DNA from: Cycloclasticus sp. symbiont of Poecilosclerida sp. M
Lineage (GTDB): Bacteria > Pseudomonadota > Gammaproteobacteria > Methylococcales > Cycloclasticaceae
NCBI GenBank assembly: GCA_002101225.1
Contig: LWTN01000232.1
Span: 1-42,176 of the forward strand
Length of the DNA stretch: 42,176 nt
Direction: 5' to 3'
The first letter of the stretch is position 1, and each line of letters begins with the position of its first letter. The translations under genes were made by a program, and so were the position numbers. The notes beneath the pieces are model-generated. The model worked only from the letters and a program-made list of their open reading frames with translations. It was not told the origin of the DNA and did not search any database. This document shows positions 1-8,956 of the stretch, one piece after another.

Positions 1-1
1 G

Positions 2-259
2 GGTTTTGAATACATCATCCCTACAGCGATGTACAACACGCTGCCTGAAGAGGAAAAAAAGTACTGGCACTATCATTTAACAGAATTGCCTCGTGCTAAA
101 GCGACTTTCCCAGACTTAACAGCTGAAGAAGGCGCAAAACTTCTACCTATCGTTAACGAAACATATGGCAAAGTTGTTTACTTCAAAAAGCCGCATGACG
201 AGTTACCTTTAGGCGAACCCTACATCTTGATTGTTCAAGATATGCCTGAGCAAGACTAA
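2..259 (+). CDS. DUF1264 family protein, C-terminal part (5' end outside window)
   Basis: The frame is open from the first bases of the window, so this is the tail of a longer gene; the internal ATG at 29 is probably not the start. The last 85 residues contain a KYWHYH segment and a PILIVQ-like end that resemble the C-terminus of DUF1264 (oil-body-associated-like) proteins. These occur in plants and many bacteria and have no established bacterial function. A strong hairpin terminator follows 43 bases after the stop, which marks the end of this transcription unit. The family call rests on recognition of a short C-terminal fragment only. Confidence 0.65.
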   Translation, partial: GFEYIIPTAMYNTLPEEEKKYWHYHLTELPRAKATFPDLTAEEGAKLLPIVNETYGKVVYFKKPHDELPLGEPYILIVQDMPEQD

Positions 260-302
260 GGTTACGCAATAGATTTTTATGAGAGACCCCTCTCGACACC
301 TA

Positions 303-338
303 ACCTACGGTAGGCTTGCCTGCCGTAGGTATTTTTTT
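303..338 (+). terminator. Rho-independent terminator after the DUF1264 gene
   Basis: Arms ACCTACGGTAGG (303-314) and CCTGCCGTAGGT (319-330) form a 12-bp stem with one G-T wobble and a CTTG loop. An A and seven Ts (332-338) follow. The T-run ends only three bases before the ATG of the next gene at 342. Confidence 0.85.
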
Positions 339-341
339 ATA

Positions 342-1397
342 ATGAAGCGGCTAACAGCACTGCTTCTTTTTGCATGGGCAACCACCCTTAGTGCAAACCC
401 TTTGCTTGGGCTACCTGCACTGGAGATTCCCGCCAACAATCCGCAAACGCCAGAAAAAATAGCCTTAGGAAAAAAGCTATTTAACGACGTTCGATTTAGC
501 TCAACCGGCACCATCAGTTGTGCCAGCTGCCATCACAGCAATAATGCATTTACCGATGGCCAAGCTAAAGCTATCGGCATTGAAGGACTCGTTGGCAAAA
601 GAAATTCACCCACTCTGGTAAATGCCGCCTACTTATCATCTTTGTTCCATGATGGAAGAGCCGCTTCACTTGAAGAGCAAGCGCTTGAACCGCTCACCAA
701 CCCAGTTGAACACGGCCTAAGCGACCACGCAGAAATTTTAAACGTCATACGCAGCGACATAGATTACTTAAATGGCTTTCTAACGACTTACGGAATAACC
801 GTAGGAAAAATCAACATCGACCACGTAACAAAAGCCATCTCAAGCTTTGAACGAAGCCTTATCGCTGGGAATTCACGGTTTGATCAATACCTATTCGGTA
901 GTAAGCGTAACGCGCTATCAGTAAGCGAAGCGCGCGGTTTAAGAATATTCAGGCGTAAAGCCAACTGTGCAAACTGTCACGAAATTAGCTGGGATAACGC
1001 CTTATTTACCGACAACCGTTTTTACAATATCGGCGTAAGTTTCGATTCTTTACGCGCCGTCTTACCCGAATTTTTAGCTCAGTTAGAGAAAAGCCGAACG
1101 GATGCGGTTGCCAGCTTAAACGAACAACAAAAATCAGAATTAGGCCGATTTGCTGTCACTCAGCAACTTAAAGATATTGGCGTCTACAAAACACCCACGC
1201 TTCGCAATATCGCCCTCACTGCACCCTATATGCACGATGGTAGCTTTAAAACTCTAAGGGAAGTCGTAGATTATTACGACAAAGGCGGAAAGAAAAACAA
1301 ATTTCTAAACCCTGCCATATTTCCACTGCACCTAACAGAACAAGAAAAAGACGACTTGGTGGCTTTTATGGAGTCTTTAACGAGCCCCGAACTTTAA
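342..1397 (+). CDS. Di-haem cytochrome c peroxidase / MauG family protein
   Basis: A 351-residue exported protein. It has a short signal peptide (residues 1-18, cut after LSA) and two haem c motifs, CASCH at 60-64 and CANCH at 209-213. The APYMHDGSF segment at about 295-303 carries the usual axial Met of the second haem. This is the layout of bacterial di-haem peroxidases and MauG-like enzymes, which reduce hydrogen peroxide or oxidise protein substrates in the periplasm. An in-frame ATG at 279 lies upstream of the terminator hairpin and would not give a signal peptide at the N-terminus, so 342 is preferred. No clear Shine-Dalgarno precedes 342, because the bases there are the terminator T-tract. 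No methylamine dehydrogenase genes are nearby, so CCP versus MauG cannot be settled. Confidence 0.85.
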   Translation: MKRLTALLLFAWATTLSANPLLGLPALEIPANNPQTPEKIALGKKLFNDVRFSSTGTISCASCHHSNNAFTDGQAKAIGIEGLVGKRNSPTLVNAAYLSSLFHDGRAASLEEQALEPLTNPVEHGLSDHAEILNVIRSDIDYLNGFLTTYGITVGKINIDHVTKAISSFERSLIAGNSRFDQYLFGSKRNALSVSEARGLRIFRRKANCANCHEISWDNALFTDNRFYNIGVSFDSLRAVLPEFLAQLEKSRTDAVASLNEQQKSELGRFAVTQQLKDIGVYKTPTLRNIALTAPYMHDGSFKTLREVVDYYDKGGKKNKFLNPAIFPLHLTEQEKDDLVAFMESLTSPEL

Positions 1398-1446
1398 TCC
1401 AAAAAATAACCCTCCAGTTTGGGCTTTATTGACTCATTAACAAAAA

Positions 1447-1555
1447 TTGTGTCAATAGTAGAAATACAACACTAGATATAGTGTTGTGTGGACCCGACAC
1501 AATCCAACTTGTGTATACTGAAAACAATGTATAGCATACACAAAATAAGTTGTGT
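1447..1555. promoter_or_regulatory. Cluster of TTGTGT boxes and nested inverted repeats upstream of fic (probable operator region)
   Basis: Six copies of TTGTGT occur within 109 bases: plus strand at 1447, 1484, 1509 and 1550, and minus strand (ACACAA) at 1497-1502 and 1538-1543. They build inverted repeats: TTGTGTC (1447) with GACACAA (1496-1502), and TTGTGTAT (1509) with ATACACAA (1536-1543). Nested between the first pair is a perfect 9-bp palindrome, ACAACACTA-GATA-TAGTGTTGT (1466-1487). Such clusters are typical binding sites for a dimeric regulator. The C-terminal winged-helix part of the downstream Fic protein is an obvious candidate, but that is inference. No convincing -35/-10 pair with 16-18 bp spacing was found. 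Confidence 0.5.
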
Positions 1556-1573
1556 AGGATTTAGTACATATAA

Positions 1574-2675
1574 ATGAGCATACAATATCAACAAAACTTC
1601 CCCCCCTCAAGAACTCAAGTTAGAGTCAGTAGTCGCTCTGATCGGAAGAGCAAATGCTTGTCTATCTAGATATGACGGCCTGCTGGAGAGCTTAGTTAAT
1701 CCTGAAGTACTGCTATCTCCTTTGGTGATGAAAGAGGCAGAGCTATCCTCACGAATCGAAGGTACAATTGCAACAGCAAATGAAGTCTATCAACAGCAAG
1801 CAGGTGAGCGGTTTGAACCTGAGAAAAGTGCGGATATTCATGAGATTCTAAACTACAGAAGCGCTCTGCGAACTGCCGGACAGATGCTAGGTTCGAATTC
1901 ATTTACACTGCATCTGCTTAGGCAAATGCATCAAAACCTTATGCAAGGAGTACGTGGTGCTGATAAAAACCCAGGTAAGTTCAGAGAAACACAGAACTGG
2001 ATAGGGCCGCGCGGCTGCGCCATAGAGCAGGCCACATATGTTCCTCCCTCTCCAATTGCCTTGCATGGGCTGCTGGGACAGTTATTAGAATTCGCAAATA
2101 ACCATGACGATTCTTTGGACCCAATCGTTCAGGCCGCCATCATTCATGCACAATTTGAACTAATACACCCTTTTGATGATGGAAACGGGAGAATTGGTAG
2201 AATTTTAATCCCGCTATTTCTAGTAAAGACAGGCAGTATAGTAAGCCCATCACTATATATAAGCAGTTATTTAGAAACCCATCGTGATGAATATTACCAA
2301 CGATTAGAAAATATTTCGATAAATGGAGACTGGTTAGGCTGGATAAAATTTTTCCTAACAGCTGTAGTTAACCAATCCGAAAACAACCTAATTCTCGTTA
2401 GAAAAATAAACGAATTGTATGAGCGAAAAAAGAGGGAAATTTCTGACCTACTTCATTCGGACCAAGGGATATATATTTTAGACCTGTTATTTGACACTCC
2501 CGTATTTCGAGCAAACGAACTACATAGGCGCCTAAATATTCAACGGCAAAGAGCGGCTCAATATATTCGAGCACTCAAAAATTCGGGCATCATCACTGAA
2601 ACTCGCCCTTCGAGTGGTAGCAGGCCTGCACTACTGTCTTTTGATGACCTTTGGAAAATAACTGACCGCCAATAA
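1574..2675 (+). CDS. Fic family protein (AMPylase-type), 5' end out of frame at a C7 tract
   Basis: The intact frame from 1722 carries the full Fic core HPFDDGNGRIGR (His and both Args of the active site). Near the N-terminus it has SSRIEG, matching the [S/T]xxxE[G/N] inhibitory helix of class II Fic proteins. The C-terminal ~80 residues look like a winged helix (RANELHRRLNIQRQRAAQYI). Fic enzymes usually transfer AMP to Ser/Thr/Tyr of target proteins. Coding similarity continues upstream (ELKLESVVALIGRANACLSR, from 1611) but that frame has no ATG/GTG before 1722. ATG 1574 would give MSIQYQQNFPPQELK if one C of the C7 tract were absent, for about 366 residues in all. As written, the protein can only start at TTG 1722, GTG 1725 or ATG 1728, losing about 50 residues. 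It may be phase-variable, decayed, or a base-calling error. Confidence 0.75.
1600..1606 (+). repeat. C7 homopolymer at the frame break of the fic gene
   Basis: Seven consecutive Cs lie at codons 9-11 of the reading frame that starts at 1574. With six (or nine) Cs the ATG at 1574 would be in frame with the Fic domain; with seven it reaches a TAG after 32 codons. A poly-C tract inside the first codons is the classic position for slipped-strand phase variation, but also a common place for sequencing error. Confidence 0.6.
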
Positions 2676-2744
2676 AAATTAATGAGCCACCATCATTGCA
2701 AAACCAGATAACAAGACACCCGCTCCGAGCCCTGACAGCAATCT

Positions 2745-4142
2745 CTACGCTTTTCCTACTAACGAAGCTTTTGCCGTAAGCACCGCTTGCTTAACCTGCT
2801 CTGGCGCTGTGCCGCCGATATGATTGCGCGCTGAAACCGAGCCCTCTAAGGTCAACACGTCAAACACGTCATTTGTTATTTCAGGCGAGAACCCTTGCAG
2901 CTCTTCGAGTGATAGTTCGGATAAATCACGCTGCGTTTCTACACCCAAGCGAACGGCTAGGCCAACAATTTCATGTGCATCGCGAAACGGTATGCCTTTG
3001 CCCACCAAAGAGTCGGCCAAATCGGTAGCGGTTGAAAAGCCTTGTTTAGCCGCTGCATACATGGCGTCTTTATTGGCTTTAATATTCGGCACCATATCGG
3101 CAAATGCGCGTAGCGAACCCAAGACCGTATCAACGGTATCAAAAATGGGTTCTTTATCTTCTTGATTATCTTTGTTGTACGCCAAAGGCTGAGACTTCAT
3201 CAGCGTTAAAAGCGACATTAAATGCCCATAAACACGACCTGTTTTACCACGCACGAGCTCAGGCACGTCTGGGTTTTTCTTCTGCGGCATGATCGATGAG
3301 CCAGTACAAAAGGCATCAGGCAACTGAATAAAGTCATACTGCGCACTCGTCCACAGTACGATTTCTTCTGAGAAGCGCGACAGGTGCATCATAATAATTG
3401 ATGCCGCTGAGCAAAATTCAATCGCAAAGTCACGATCACTCACCGCGTCTAATGAATTATTAGATGGGGCGTCAAAACCCAACAGCTTTGCGGCATATTC
3501 ACGGTCTATCGGATAGCTAGTACCCGCTAACGCAGCAGAGCCTAAAGGCATAATATTAGTTCGTTTAGCGCAATCTTCTAACCGCTGTGCATCGCGCGTT
3601 AGCATTTCAAACCACGCCATTAGATGATGCCCAAAGGTAACCGGTTGCGCCACTTGTAAATGGGTGAAGCCGGGCATTATCGTATCGTGATTTTTTTCTG
3701 CCAACTCAAGCAAGCCTGTTTGCAGGCGCTTTAACTCGGCTCGCACGAGGGCGATATGTTCACGCATGAACAGGCGTATATCCGTTGCTACTTGGTCGTT
3801 ACGCGAGCGGCCCGTGTGTAATTTTTTACCCGCTACGCCAATTTTATCGGTTAAGCGCGCCTCTATGTTCATGTGTACGTCTTCTAACGCAACTGACCAC
3901 GCAAAGTCGCCGCGGTTAATGTCATCCAAGATATCGGTCAAGCCCGTTACGATTTGTTGACACTCTTGTTCTGTTAACAACCCCACGTGTTGTAGCACTT
4001 TGGCATGCGCGATTGAGCCTTGAACATCATATGGCGCAAGACGTTTATCAAATTGCACAGAGGCGGTAAACGCCTGCACAAAGGCGTCTGTGCCTTCGGT
4101 AAAACGGCCACCCCATAATTTATTTTGTTCGTCTGATGACAT
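2745..4142 (-). CDS. argH: Argininosuccinate lyase
   Basis: Splits argininosuccinate into arginine and fumarate, the last step of arginine synthesis, in the cytoplasm as a tetramer. The 465-residue length matches the family. The fumarase/lyase superfamily signature [12 protein letters not shown] with its catalytic Ser loop is intact. [12 protein letters not shown] and the LWGGRF N-terminus are also typical of ArgH. It starts at ATG 4142, divergent from algZ, with 86 bases between the two starts. This argH/algZ neighbourhood is the one known from Pseudomonas. Confidence 0.97.
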   Translation of the reverse strand: MSSDEQNKLWGGRFTEGTDAFVQAFTASVQFDKRLAPYDVQGSIAHAKVLQHVGLLTEQECQQIVTGLTDILDDINRGDFAWSVALEDVHMNIEARLTDKIGVAGKKLHTGRSRNDQVATDIRLFMREHIALVRAELKRLQTGLLELAEKNHDTIMPGFTHLQVAQPVTFGHHLMAWFEMLTRDAQRLEDCAKRTNIMPLGSAALAGTSYPIDREYAAKLLGFDAPSNNSLDAVSDRDFAIEFCSAASIIMMHLSRFSEEIVLWTSAQYDFIQLPDAFCTGSSIMPQKKNPDVPELVRGKTGRVYGHLMSLLTLMKSQPLAYNKDNQEDKEPIFDTVDTVLGSLRAFADMVPNIKANKDAMYAAAKQGFSTATDLADSLVGKGIPFRDAHEIVGLAVRLGVETQRDLSELSLEELQGFSPEITNDVFDVLTLEGSVSARNHIGGTAPEQVKQAVLTAKASLVGKA

Positions 4143-4180
4143 GATGCGTATTGGTTTTGTTAAAACGTTGTATAACGCCT

Positions 4181-4189
4181 ATTATATCA
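4181..4189 (-). promoter_or_regulatory. Extended -10 promoter element for argH
   Basis: On the minus strand the bases read TGATATAAT, a consensus TATAAT with the extended TGn motif. It lies about 39 bases upstream of the argH ATG. No good -35 was found, which is usual for extended -10 promoters. Confidence 0.45.
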
Positions 4190-4228
4190 TTGAAGATAAA
4201 CGCACACAGCTGAAATGGACTATCGAAC

Positions 4229-5275
4229 ATGCGCGACGGCAGCACGCTAAAACATCAACACTTTTTGCCCGACTTTTGTCGGCTTGAGGCGGTGTTTTAT
4301 ACAACGCTGATTGCGCAATTATTAGCTATTTTGCTCGCTTTAAATACCAGCTTACACCAAGGTGGTTTTTGGCTGGCGCTGGCGCTGAACGGCCTCTTTA
4401 TATTGTGGGTTGCGCTTATTTCTGCTGGCGTTATTTGCATGAGCAAAAAATGGATAACCGACTGGCGAGCCGTTAACGCTGGCCTGTTTGCCTTTGCTGC
4501 AATTAATGCATCCACCCTCTTGCTGACGTGGGTCGTAACGGATTTATTACCTCATTTTAACTTTATGCTCGCACCTCAATTTAACGGTAACGCGTACCTT
4601 AAACACCTTTCGATGAGCAGCATCGTTAGCGCAATTATATTGCGCTATTTATATATGCAACACCAATGGAAGAAACAAACCAAAGCGGAAGCCGAGGCGA
4701 CCTTAGACGCGCTACAAGCGCGCATGCGACCGCACTTTCTTTTCAATAGCTTAAACACCATCGCCAGCTTAACACGCGAAAACCCTGCGTTGGCCGAAAC
4801 TTTAACAGAGGATTTATCCGAGCTGTTTAGGGCCAGCATGCAAGCTTCTGGGCGGATGGTTCGTTTTTCACAAGAGCAAGCCTTGACGCGGCAATATTTA
4901 AATATTGAGCAAACACGCTTGGGCGAACGACTACAGGTTAATTGGGAAACAGATAGCGTGCCAGACGACGCGCTTATTCCACCGCTTAGTTTGCAACCAC
5001 TCGTTGAGAACGCCGTTTATCATGGCATTGAACCTTGTGAGGGGAAAAGCTTACTTACCATTAAAGGTTCGTTGATAAAAAATAAGATTACGCTTTCCAT
5101 TCAAAACCCCATCGCCGAGCAACAAGCCGCGCGAAAAGGAAACCACATTGCCATTGAAAATCTTAAGCTGCGTTTGCAAAGCTGCTTCCCAGATCAAAGC
5201 GACCTTGGCTTTAGTATTGCGGATGAGGTTTATCAAGCCCAAGTACGTTTCCCTTACCACCAAAAACAACCGTAA
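4229..5275 (+). CDS. algZ: LytS/AlgZ-type sensor histidine kinase
   Basis: A 348-residue membrane kinase of the HisKA_4/LytS class. Four hydrophobic segments (about residues 22-40, 50-71, 82-104 and 126-143) are followed by the phospho-acceptor block RPHFLFNSLN with His169. An N-box (LQPLVENAVYHG) and a short ATP-binding G region (NHIAIENLKLRL) follow. The partner LytTR regulator starts 14 bases downstream. In Pseudomonas the equivalent pair AlgZ(FimS)/AlgR controls alginate, type IV pili and virulence. Synteny (argH-algZ-algR-hemC) supports orthology; the signal and regulon here are unknown. Confidence 0.85.
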   Translation: MRDGSTLKHQHFLPDFCRLEAVFYTTLIAQLLAILLALNTSLHQGGFWLALALNGLFILWVALISAGVICMSKKWITDWRAVNAGLFAFAAINASTLLLTWVVTDLLPHFNFMLAPQFNGNAYLKHLSMSSIVSAIILRYLYMQHQWKKQTKAEAEATLDALQARMRPHFLFNSLNTIASLTRENPALAETLTEDLSELFRASMQASGRMVRFSQEQALTRQYLNIEQTRLGERLQVNWETDSVPDDALIPPLSLQPLVENAVYHGIEPCEGKSLLTIKGSLIKNKITLSIQNPIAEQQAARKGNHIAIENLKLRLQSCFPDQSDLGFSIADEVYQAQVRFPYHQKQP

Positions 5276-5289
5276 GCCACTCGTTAAAA

Positions 5290-6033
5290 ATGAAAATTTT
5301 AATTGCAGACGACGAACCACTCGCTAGACAACGATTAAAAAGAATGGTGGGCGAAATTTCTTCCGACTATGTCGTTTGTGCTGAAGCCGAAAATGGCCTA
5401 CAAGCATTGAACTTTTGCCACGATAGCCCTATAGATTTAGCCCTGCTAGATATTCGTATGCCCGTTATGGACGGCTTACAGGCCGCTGTTGAAATCAACA
5501 AGGCATCGGCCAAAACCGCCATCATCTTTGTCACGGCCTTTGATGCACACGCGCTGGAGGCGTTTGATAGCCAAGCCATAGACTATCTACTTAAACCCGT
5601 GAAAAAGCAGCGCCTACAACAGGCTTTAGAAAAAGCCCAACGTTCTAGCTCGGCGGACACTGAGCAAGTTTCAACCATTGGCCAAGACCTTATGGCGCCT
5701 CGGCAGCACCTTTGTGAACACTCACATTCCGGTATTCGCGTCATTAATTCAGCTGATATACTTTGTTTTAAGGCGGAGCAAAAGTACGTGACCGCTCAAG
5801 CAGCCAGCTCATCTATTTTACTCAGCGAGTCGCTTCAATCCCTTGAACACGAATTTGCTGAACACTTTACCCGCATTCACCGTAATGCCCTCATTAGAAT
5901 TGACGCCATACGATTATTAAAGAAAGCGGGGCAAGGCCAGCAGCAGTTGTTTCTTAATGGTATAGACAAGCCCATTGAGGTTAGTCGTCGGCACTTGGCG
6001 GGGTTGAGAAAGCTTGTTAACGAAATTCGCTGA
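5290..6033 (+). CDS. algR: LytTR-family response regulator (AlgR-like)
   Basis: A 247-residue regulator. Receiver domain: acidic pair in IADDEP, phospho-acceptor Asp54 in LLDIRMPVMDG, and Lys102 in YLLKPVKK. A LytTR DNA-binding domain follows from about residue 145 (FKAEQKYVTAQ, ESLQSLE, RIHRNALI). It is expected to be phosphorylated by the upstream AlgZ-like kinase and to bind promoter repeats. The gene lies 14 bases after algZ and 49 bases before hemC, consistent with the conserved algR-hemC linkage of Pseudomonas. Confidence 0.88.
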   Translation: MKILIADDEPLARQRLKRMVGEISSDYVVCAEAENGLQALNFCHDSPIDLALLDIRMPVMDGLQAAVEINKASAKTAIIFVTAFDAHALEAFDSQAIDYLLKPVKKQRLQQALEKAQRSSSADTEQVSTIGQDLMAPRQHLCEHSHSGIRVINSADILCFKAEQKYVTAQAASSSILLSESLQSLEHEFAEHFTRIHRNALIRIDAIRLLKKAGQGQQQLFLNGIDKPIEVSRRHLAGLRKLVNEIR

Positions 6034-6082
6034 TCCGACCGCTACTGGTATAATTTTCTAATTCACATCAAACGTTAAGAGT

Positions 6083-7015
6083 ATGACACTAATTAGAATT
6101 GCAACCCGCCGTAGCCCGCTGGCTTTATGGCAAGCAGAACACGTTGCCGAACGCCTACAAAAGGCCCACCCAGATGTGTCCGTTGAGCTGGTCAAAATGA
6201 CGACCACAGGCGATAAAATTCTAGATACACCGCTGGCTAAAATTGGCGGCAAAGGTCTATTTGTAAAAGAACTAGAGCACGCTCTGTTGAATGGTACGGC
6301 TGATTTGGCCGTTCACTCGATGAAAGATGTCCCTGCAAAGTTGCCAGAGGGCCTTTCAATCGAGGCGATTTTAAACCGTGAAGACCCACGCGATGCCTTT
6401 GTTTCTAACAAGCACGATTCAATTGAAGACTTACCAAAAAACGCGACGATTGGAACCTCCAGCCTTCGACGCCAATGCCAGTTGCTTGAGCAACGACCCG
6501 ACTTGAACATCAAGCCTTTACGAGGTAATGTTAATACCCGTTTGAAAAAGTTAGACGATGAAGAATACGACGCCATTATTTTAGCCAGCGCTGGGCTCAT
6601 TCGTTTAAATTTTAACGAGCGAATTAAAATTTCGATCCCCGTTCGCCAATCTATTCCCGCCATTGGGCAGGGCGCCATTGGTATCGAGTGCCGTTTCAAC
6701 GATGATGACACACAACAACTTATCGCTTGCTTACACGATGCTACAACCACCCAACGCGTAACTGCAGAGCGCGCAATGAACCTGACCTTGGAAGGTGGCT
6801 GCCAAGCGCCTATTGCAGGCCACGCAAAAATCAAAAACAATGTGCTCGGGTTGACCGGCTTAGTCGCTGAACCGGATGGAACGTTAGTGTTACGCGAATA
6901 CCTTGAGGGCTCGGTAGAGGACGCACAAAAAATCGGCGTCACTGTCGCCGAGCGGCTACTGAAAAAAGGCGCGAAAGAAATTTTAGGAAAACTATACGGC
7001 TCTCACGACGTGTGA
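6083..7015 (+). CDS. hemC: Porphobilinogen deaminase (hydroxymethylbilane synthase)
   Basis: Joins four porphobilinogen molecules into hydroxymethylbilane in the cytoplasm. The 310-residue length is normal. The N-terminus [18 protein letters not shown], the HSMKDVP block (residues 78-84) and the cofactor loop [12 protein letters not shown], with the dipyrromethane-binding Cys240, are all intact. The stop overlaps the GTG start of hemD (GTGA at 7012-7015), so HemC and HemD are probably translationally coupled. Confidence 0.97.
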   Translation: MTLIRIATRRSPLALWQAEHVAERLQKAHPDVSVELVKMTTTGDKILDTPLAKIGGKGLFVKELEHALLNGTADLAVHSMKDVPAKLPEGLSIEAILNREDPRDAFVSNKHDSIEDLPKNATIGTSSLRRQCQLLEQRPDLNIKPLRGNVNTRLKKLDDEEYDAIILASAGLIRLNFNERIKISIPVRQSIPAIGQGAIGIECRFNDDDTQQLIACLHDATTTQRVTAERAMNLTLEGGCQAPIAGHAKIKNNVLGLTGLVAEPDGTLVLREYLEGSVEDAQKIGVTVAERLLKKGAKEILGKLYGSHDV

Positions 7016-7752
7016 AAAACAAAAGCATTAATGTCCTAGTTACACGCCCCCGCGAGCAAGCAAAAAGCCTGTGTGAAAAGCTAACGGCTAAAGGCTTTAC
7101 CCCCATACCTTATCCCACCATTGAAATCGTACCTGCGAAATTAAACGAAGACTCACGACTACAATTAAAAGCTTTAGACGCCTATCACGCACTCATTTTT
7201 ATTAGCGCAAACGCAGCGCTTCAAGCTGACAACGCTGTAGCGGGCCAATGGCCAAATTTTACGGCCAAGGTCGTCGCATTAGGCTCTAAGACCGAACAAG
7301 CTATCGAAGACTTAGGCATTAAAGTCGACCTCGTGTCCAAACCCCCATTTAGTTCCGAGCAGCTACTTTCTGACTTTCCTGAATCACTCGAAGGACAGCG
7401 AATTTTAATTATTAAGGGTGAGGGCGGGCATGAACTTTTAGCTGATGAGCTAACCAGGCGCGGCGCATCTGTTCAATCTGCAGATGTCTATAGACGTGTT
7501 TTACCAAAGCCTGTTAGCCCAATCCCACCTCATTCCATCGATTACCTGACGGTTACAAGCCAGTTGTCGCTTGAAAATTTCTTTGCTCTGTATCCGGGTG
7601 ATACCGATGAAGTTAAGAAACAAGCCTGCTTTGTCGTCTTCAGTCAGCGTTTGGCTGAACACGCATTTGAGCTAGGCTGTGAGCACGTTATTACCACACA
7701 GCAAGCAGACGACGAGGGTCTTATCGATGCAATCGTACGCGCAGAAAAATAA
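7012..7752 (+). CDS. hemD: Uroporphyrinogen-III synthase
   Basis: Cyclises hydroxymethylbilane to uroporphyrinogen III, inverting ring D. The 246-residue protein shows the two-lobed HemD pattern: [13 protein letters not shown] at the N-terminus, LIFISANAA around residues 62-70, and LIIKGEGG around 132-139. HemD sequences diverge strongly, so position directly after hemC is part of the evidence. It starts with GTG at 7012 inside the hemC stop region. The next gene, hemX, begins 91 bases downstream. Confidence 0.93.
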   Translation: MKNKSINVLVTRPREQAKSLCEKLTAKGFTPIPYPTIEIVPAKLNEDSRLQLKALDAYHALIFISANAALQADNAVAGQWPNFTAKVVALGSKTEQAIEDLGIKVDLVSKPPFSSEQLLSDFPESLEGQRILIIKGEGGHELLADELTRRGASVQSADVYRRVLPKPVSPIPPHSIDYLTVTSQLSLENFFALYPGDTDEVKKQACFVVFSQRLAEHAFELGCEHVITTQQADDEGLIDAIVRAEK

Positions 7753-7843
7753 CTGCTGTTTTTTCTTATCCTTTCAGACACCCAGCGATATACTAATTAC
7801 TCGTAACCTGGACGTTCAAAGCAACAAGGCTTGAGACTTAACG

Positions 7844-8947
7844 ATGACAAACAAGCAAAAACATATACCCGCGACCCCTAAAGTAGAAGACAGCAAGAGG
7901 GCACCTATAAGCGAGCCTACGAAAAAAAGCCCACCCGCAAAAAAAGCAGTACCGGCAGCCAGCACAAAAAGCTCATCTGGCCTAAGTTGGTTTGCAGTCA
8001 TCCTCTCACTTTCTATAGCCGGGTTAGGTGCTTTTATTTATATAAATTTTCAACAACAACTGGGAGCTTTGAAGCAAAAAAACGAGCAGAGTGTAAGAAA
8101 GTATAAAAGCGCATCCGACCAAGCTAAAAAAGACCTAACCGAACAGTTACAAGCCTACGAAAAACTATCCAGTGAAAAATTAGACCTTCTGCAAGAGCAA
8201 GTTGGCAAAAACAAACGCCAATGGTTAATTGCTGAAGCTGAGTACTTAGCTAGCCTTGCCAATTCCCGATTACGCTTAGCTAATGACATCAACACAGCCG
8301 TTGTGGCACTTAAAGCCGCCGACCAGCGCCTTAGAAAAAATGGCGACCCATTAACCTTCCCCGTACGCGAACAAATCGCCAAGGAGTTGAGCGACCTTGC
8401 AAGCACCGAGCTACCCGACATTATTGGTCTGTCTGCTAAAATCATCGCGCTTGAAGCCACTGTTGGACAGTTAAAAATTAGCACGCTACATACCGAAATC
8501 GCAAAAACTAAAAAAGGCACTAAAAACAAAGTCGACGCTCAACCACTGCCTAAAAATATCGAAGAAACGCTGAGAGATGCTTGGAAAAACTTCAGTAAAC
8601 TGATTGTTATTCGTCGTCATAACCAGTCTTTATCTGCCTTGATGGCGCCTGAACAAGTCGAGCTTATTCGGAAAAGTCTTGCCCTAAAACTGGAAGGTGC
8701 ACGCATTGCACTCATCACCCATGACCAAGCTTTATATAGCGCAAACTTAGCGCTTGTAGCCAAATGGATCGAAGATTACTTTGATACCGACAACGCGCCG
8801 GTAAATGCCGCTATTAATCAAATAAAAGAGTTAGAAAAAACCAGAATTACTTACCAGCTCCCTGACATCAGCTTATCTTTAAAGATGCTGCGTGAGTTAC
8901 CCGTGCTGAAACTTGGCAATGGCGTAACATCGAATTCAGCGCCCTAA
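7844..8947 (+). CDS. hemX: HemX-like inner-membrane protein
   Basis: A 367-residue protein with a Lys/Pro-rich cytoplasmic N-terminus (residues 1-45), one membrane helix (about 47-67) and a coiled-coil stretch (about 70-125). The periplasmic domain carries the HemX signature QWLIAEAEYLASLANSRL. It is often annotated as uroporphyrinogen-III C-methyltransferase, but no SAM-methyltransferase motif is visible, so that label should not be used. In this operon type it lies between hemD and hemY. Its molecular role is not established. Confidence 0.88.
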   Translation: MTNKQKHIPATPKVEDSKRAPISEPTKKSPPAKKAVPAASTKSSSGLSWFAVILSLSIAGLGAFIYINFQQQLGALKQKNEQSVRKYKSASDQAKKDLTEQLQAYEKLSSEKLDLLQEQVGKNKRQWLIAEAEYLASLANSRLRLANDINTAVVALKAADQRLRKNGDPLTFPVREQIAKELSDLASTELPDIIGLSAKIIALEATVGQLKISTLHTEIAKTKKGTKNKVDAQPLPKNIEETLRDAWKNFSKLIVIRRHNQSLSALMAPEQVELIRKSLALKLEGARIALITHDQALYSANLALVAKWIEDYFDTDNAPVNAAINQIKELEKTRITYQLPDISLSLKMLRELPVLKLGNGVTSNSAP

Positions 8948-8956
8948 GATACCCAT

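Noticed and set aside
170-177. Residues 170-177 of NtrX: Walker A ending GKE rather than GKT/S seemed defective
   Set aside because: GKE is the normal form in NtrC-family AAA+ activators, so this is not an anomaly. The positions given are residue numbers in NtrX, not bases of the window.
279-341. Earlier in-frame ATG for the di-haem peroxidase
   Set aside because: It would place the terminator hairpin inside the gene and bury the signal peptide 21 residues in.
6313-6942. A 209-codon open frame on the minus strand
   Set aside because: It lies wholly opposite the intact hemC gene, has no family resemblance and is a shadow.
8155-8529. A 124-codon minus-strand frame
   Set aside because: It is opposite hemX and a shadow of its coding sequence.
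7844-8947. Uroporphyrinogen-III C-methyltransferase activity for HemX
   Set aside because: No SAM-methyltransferase motif is visible. The name is a common carry-over label.
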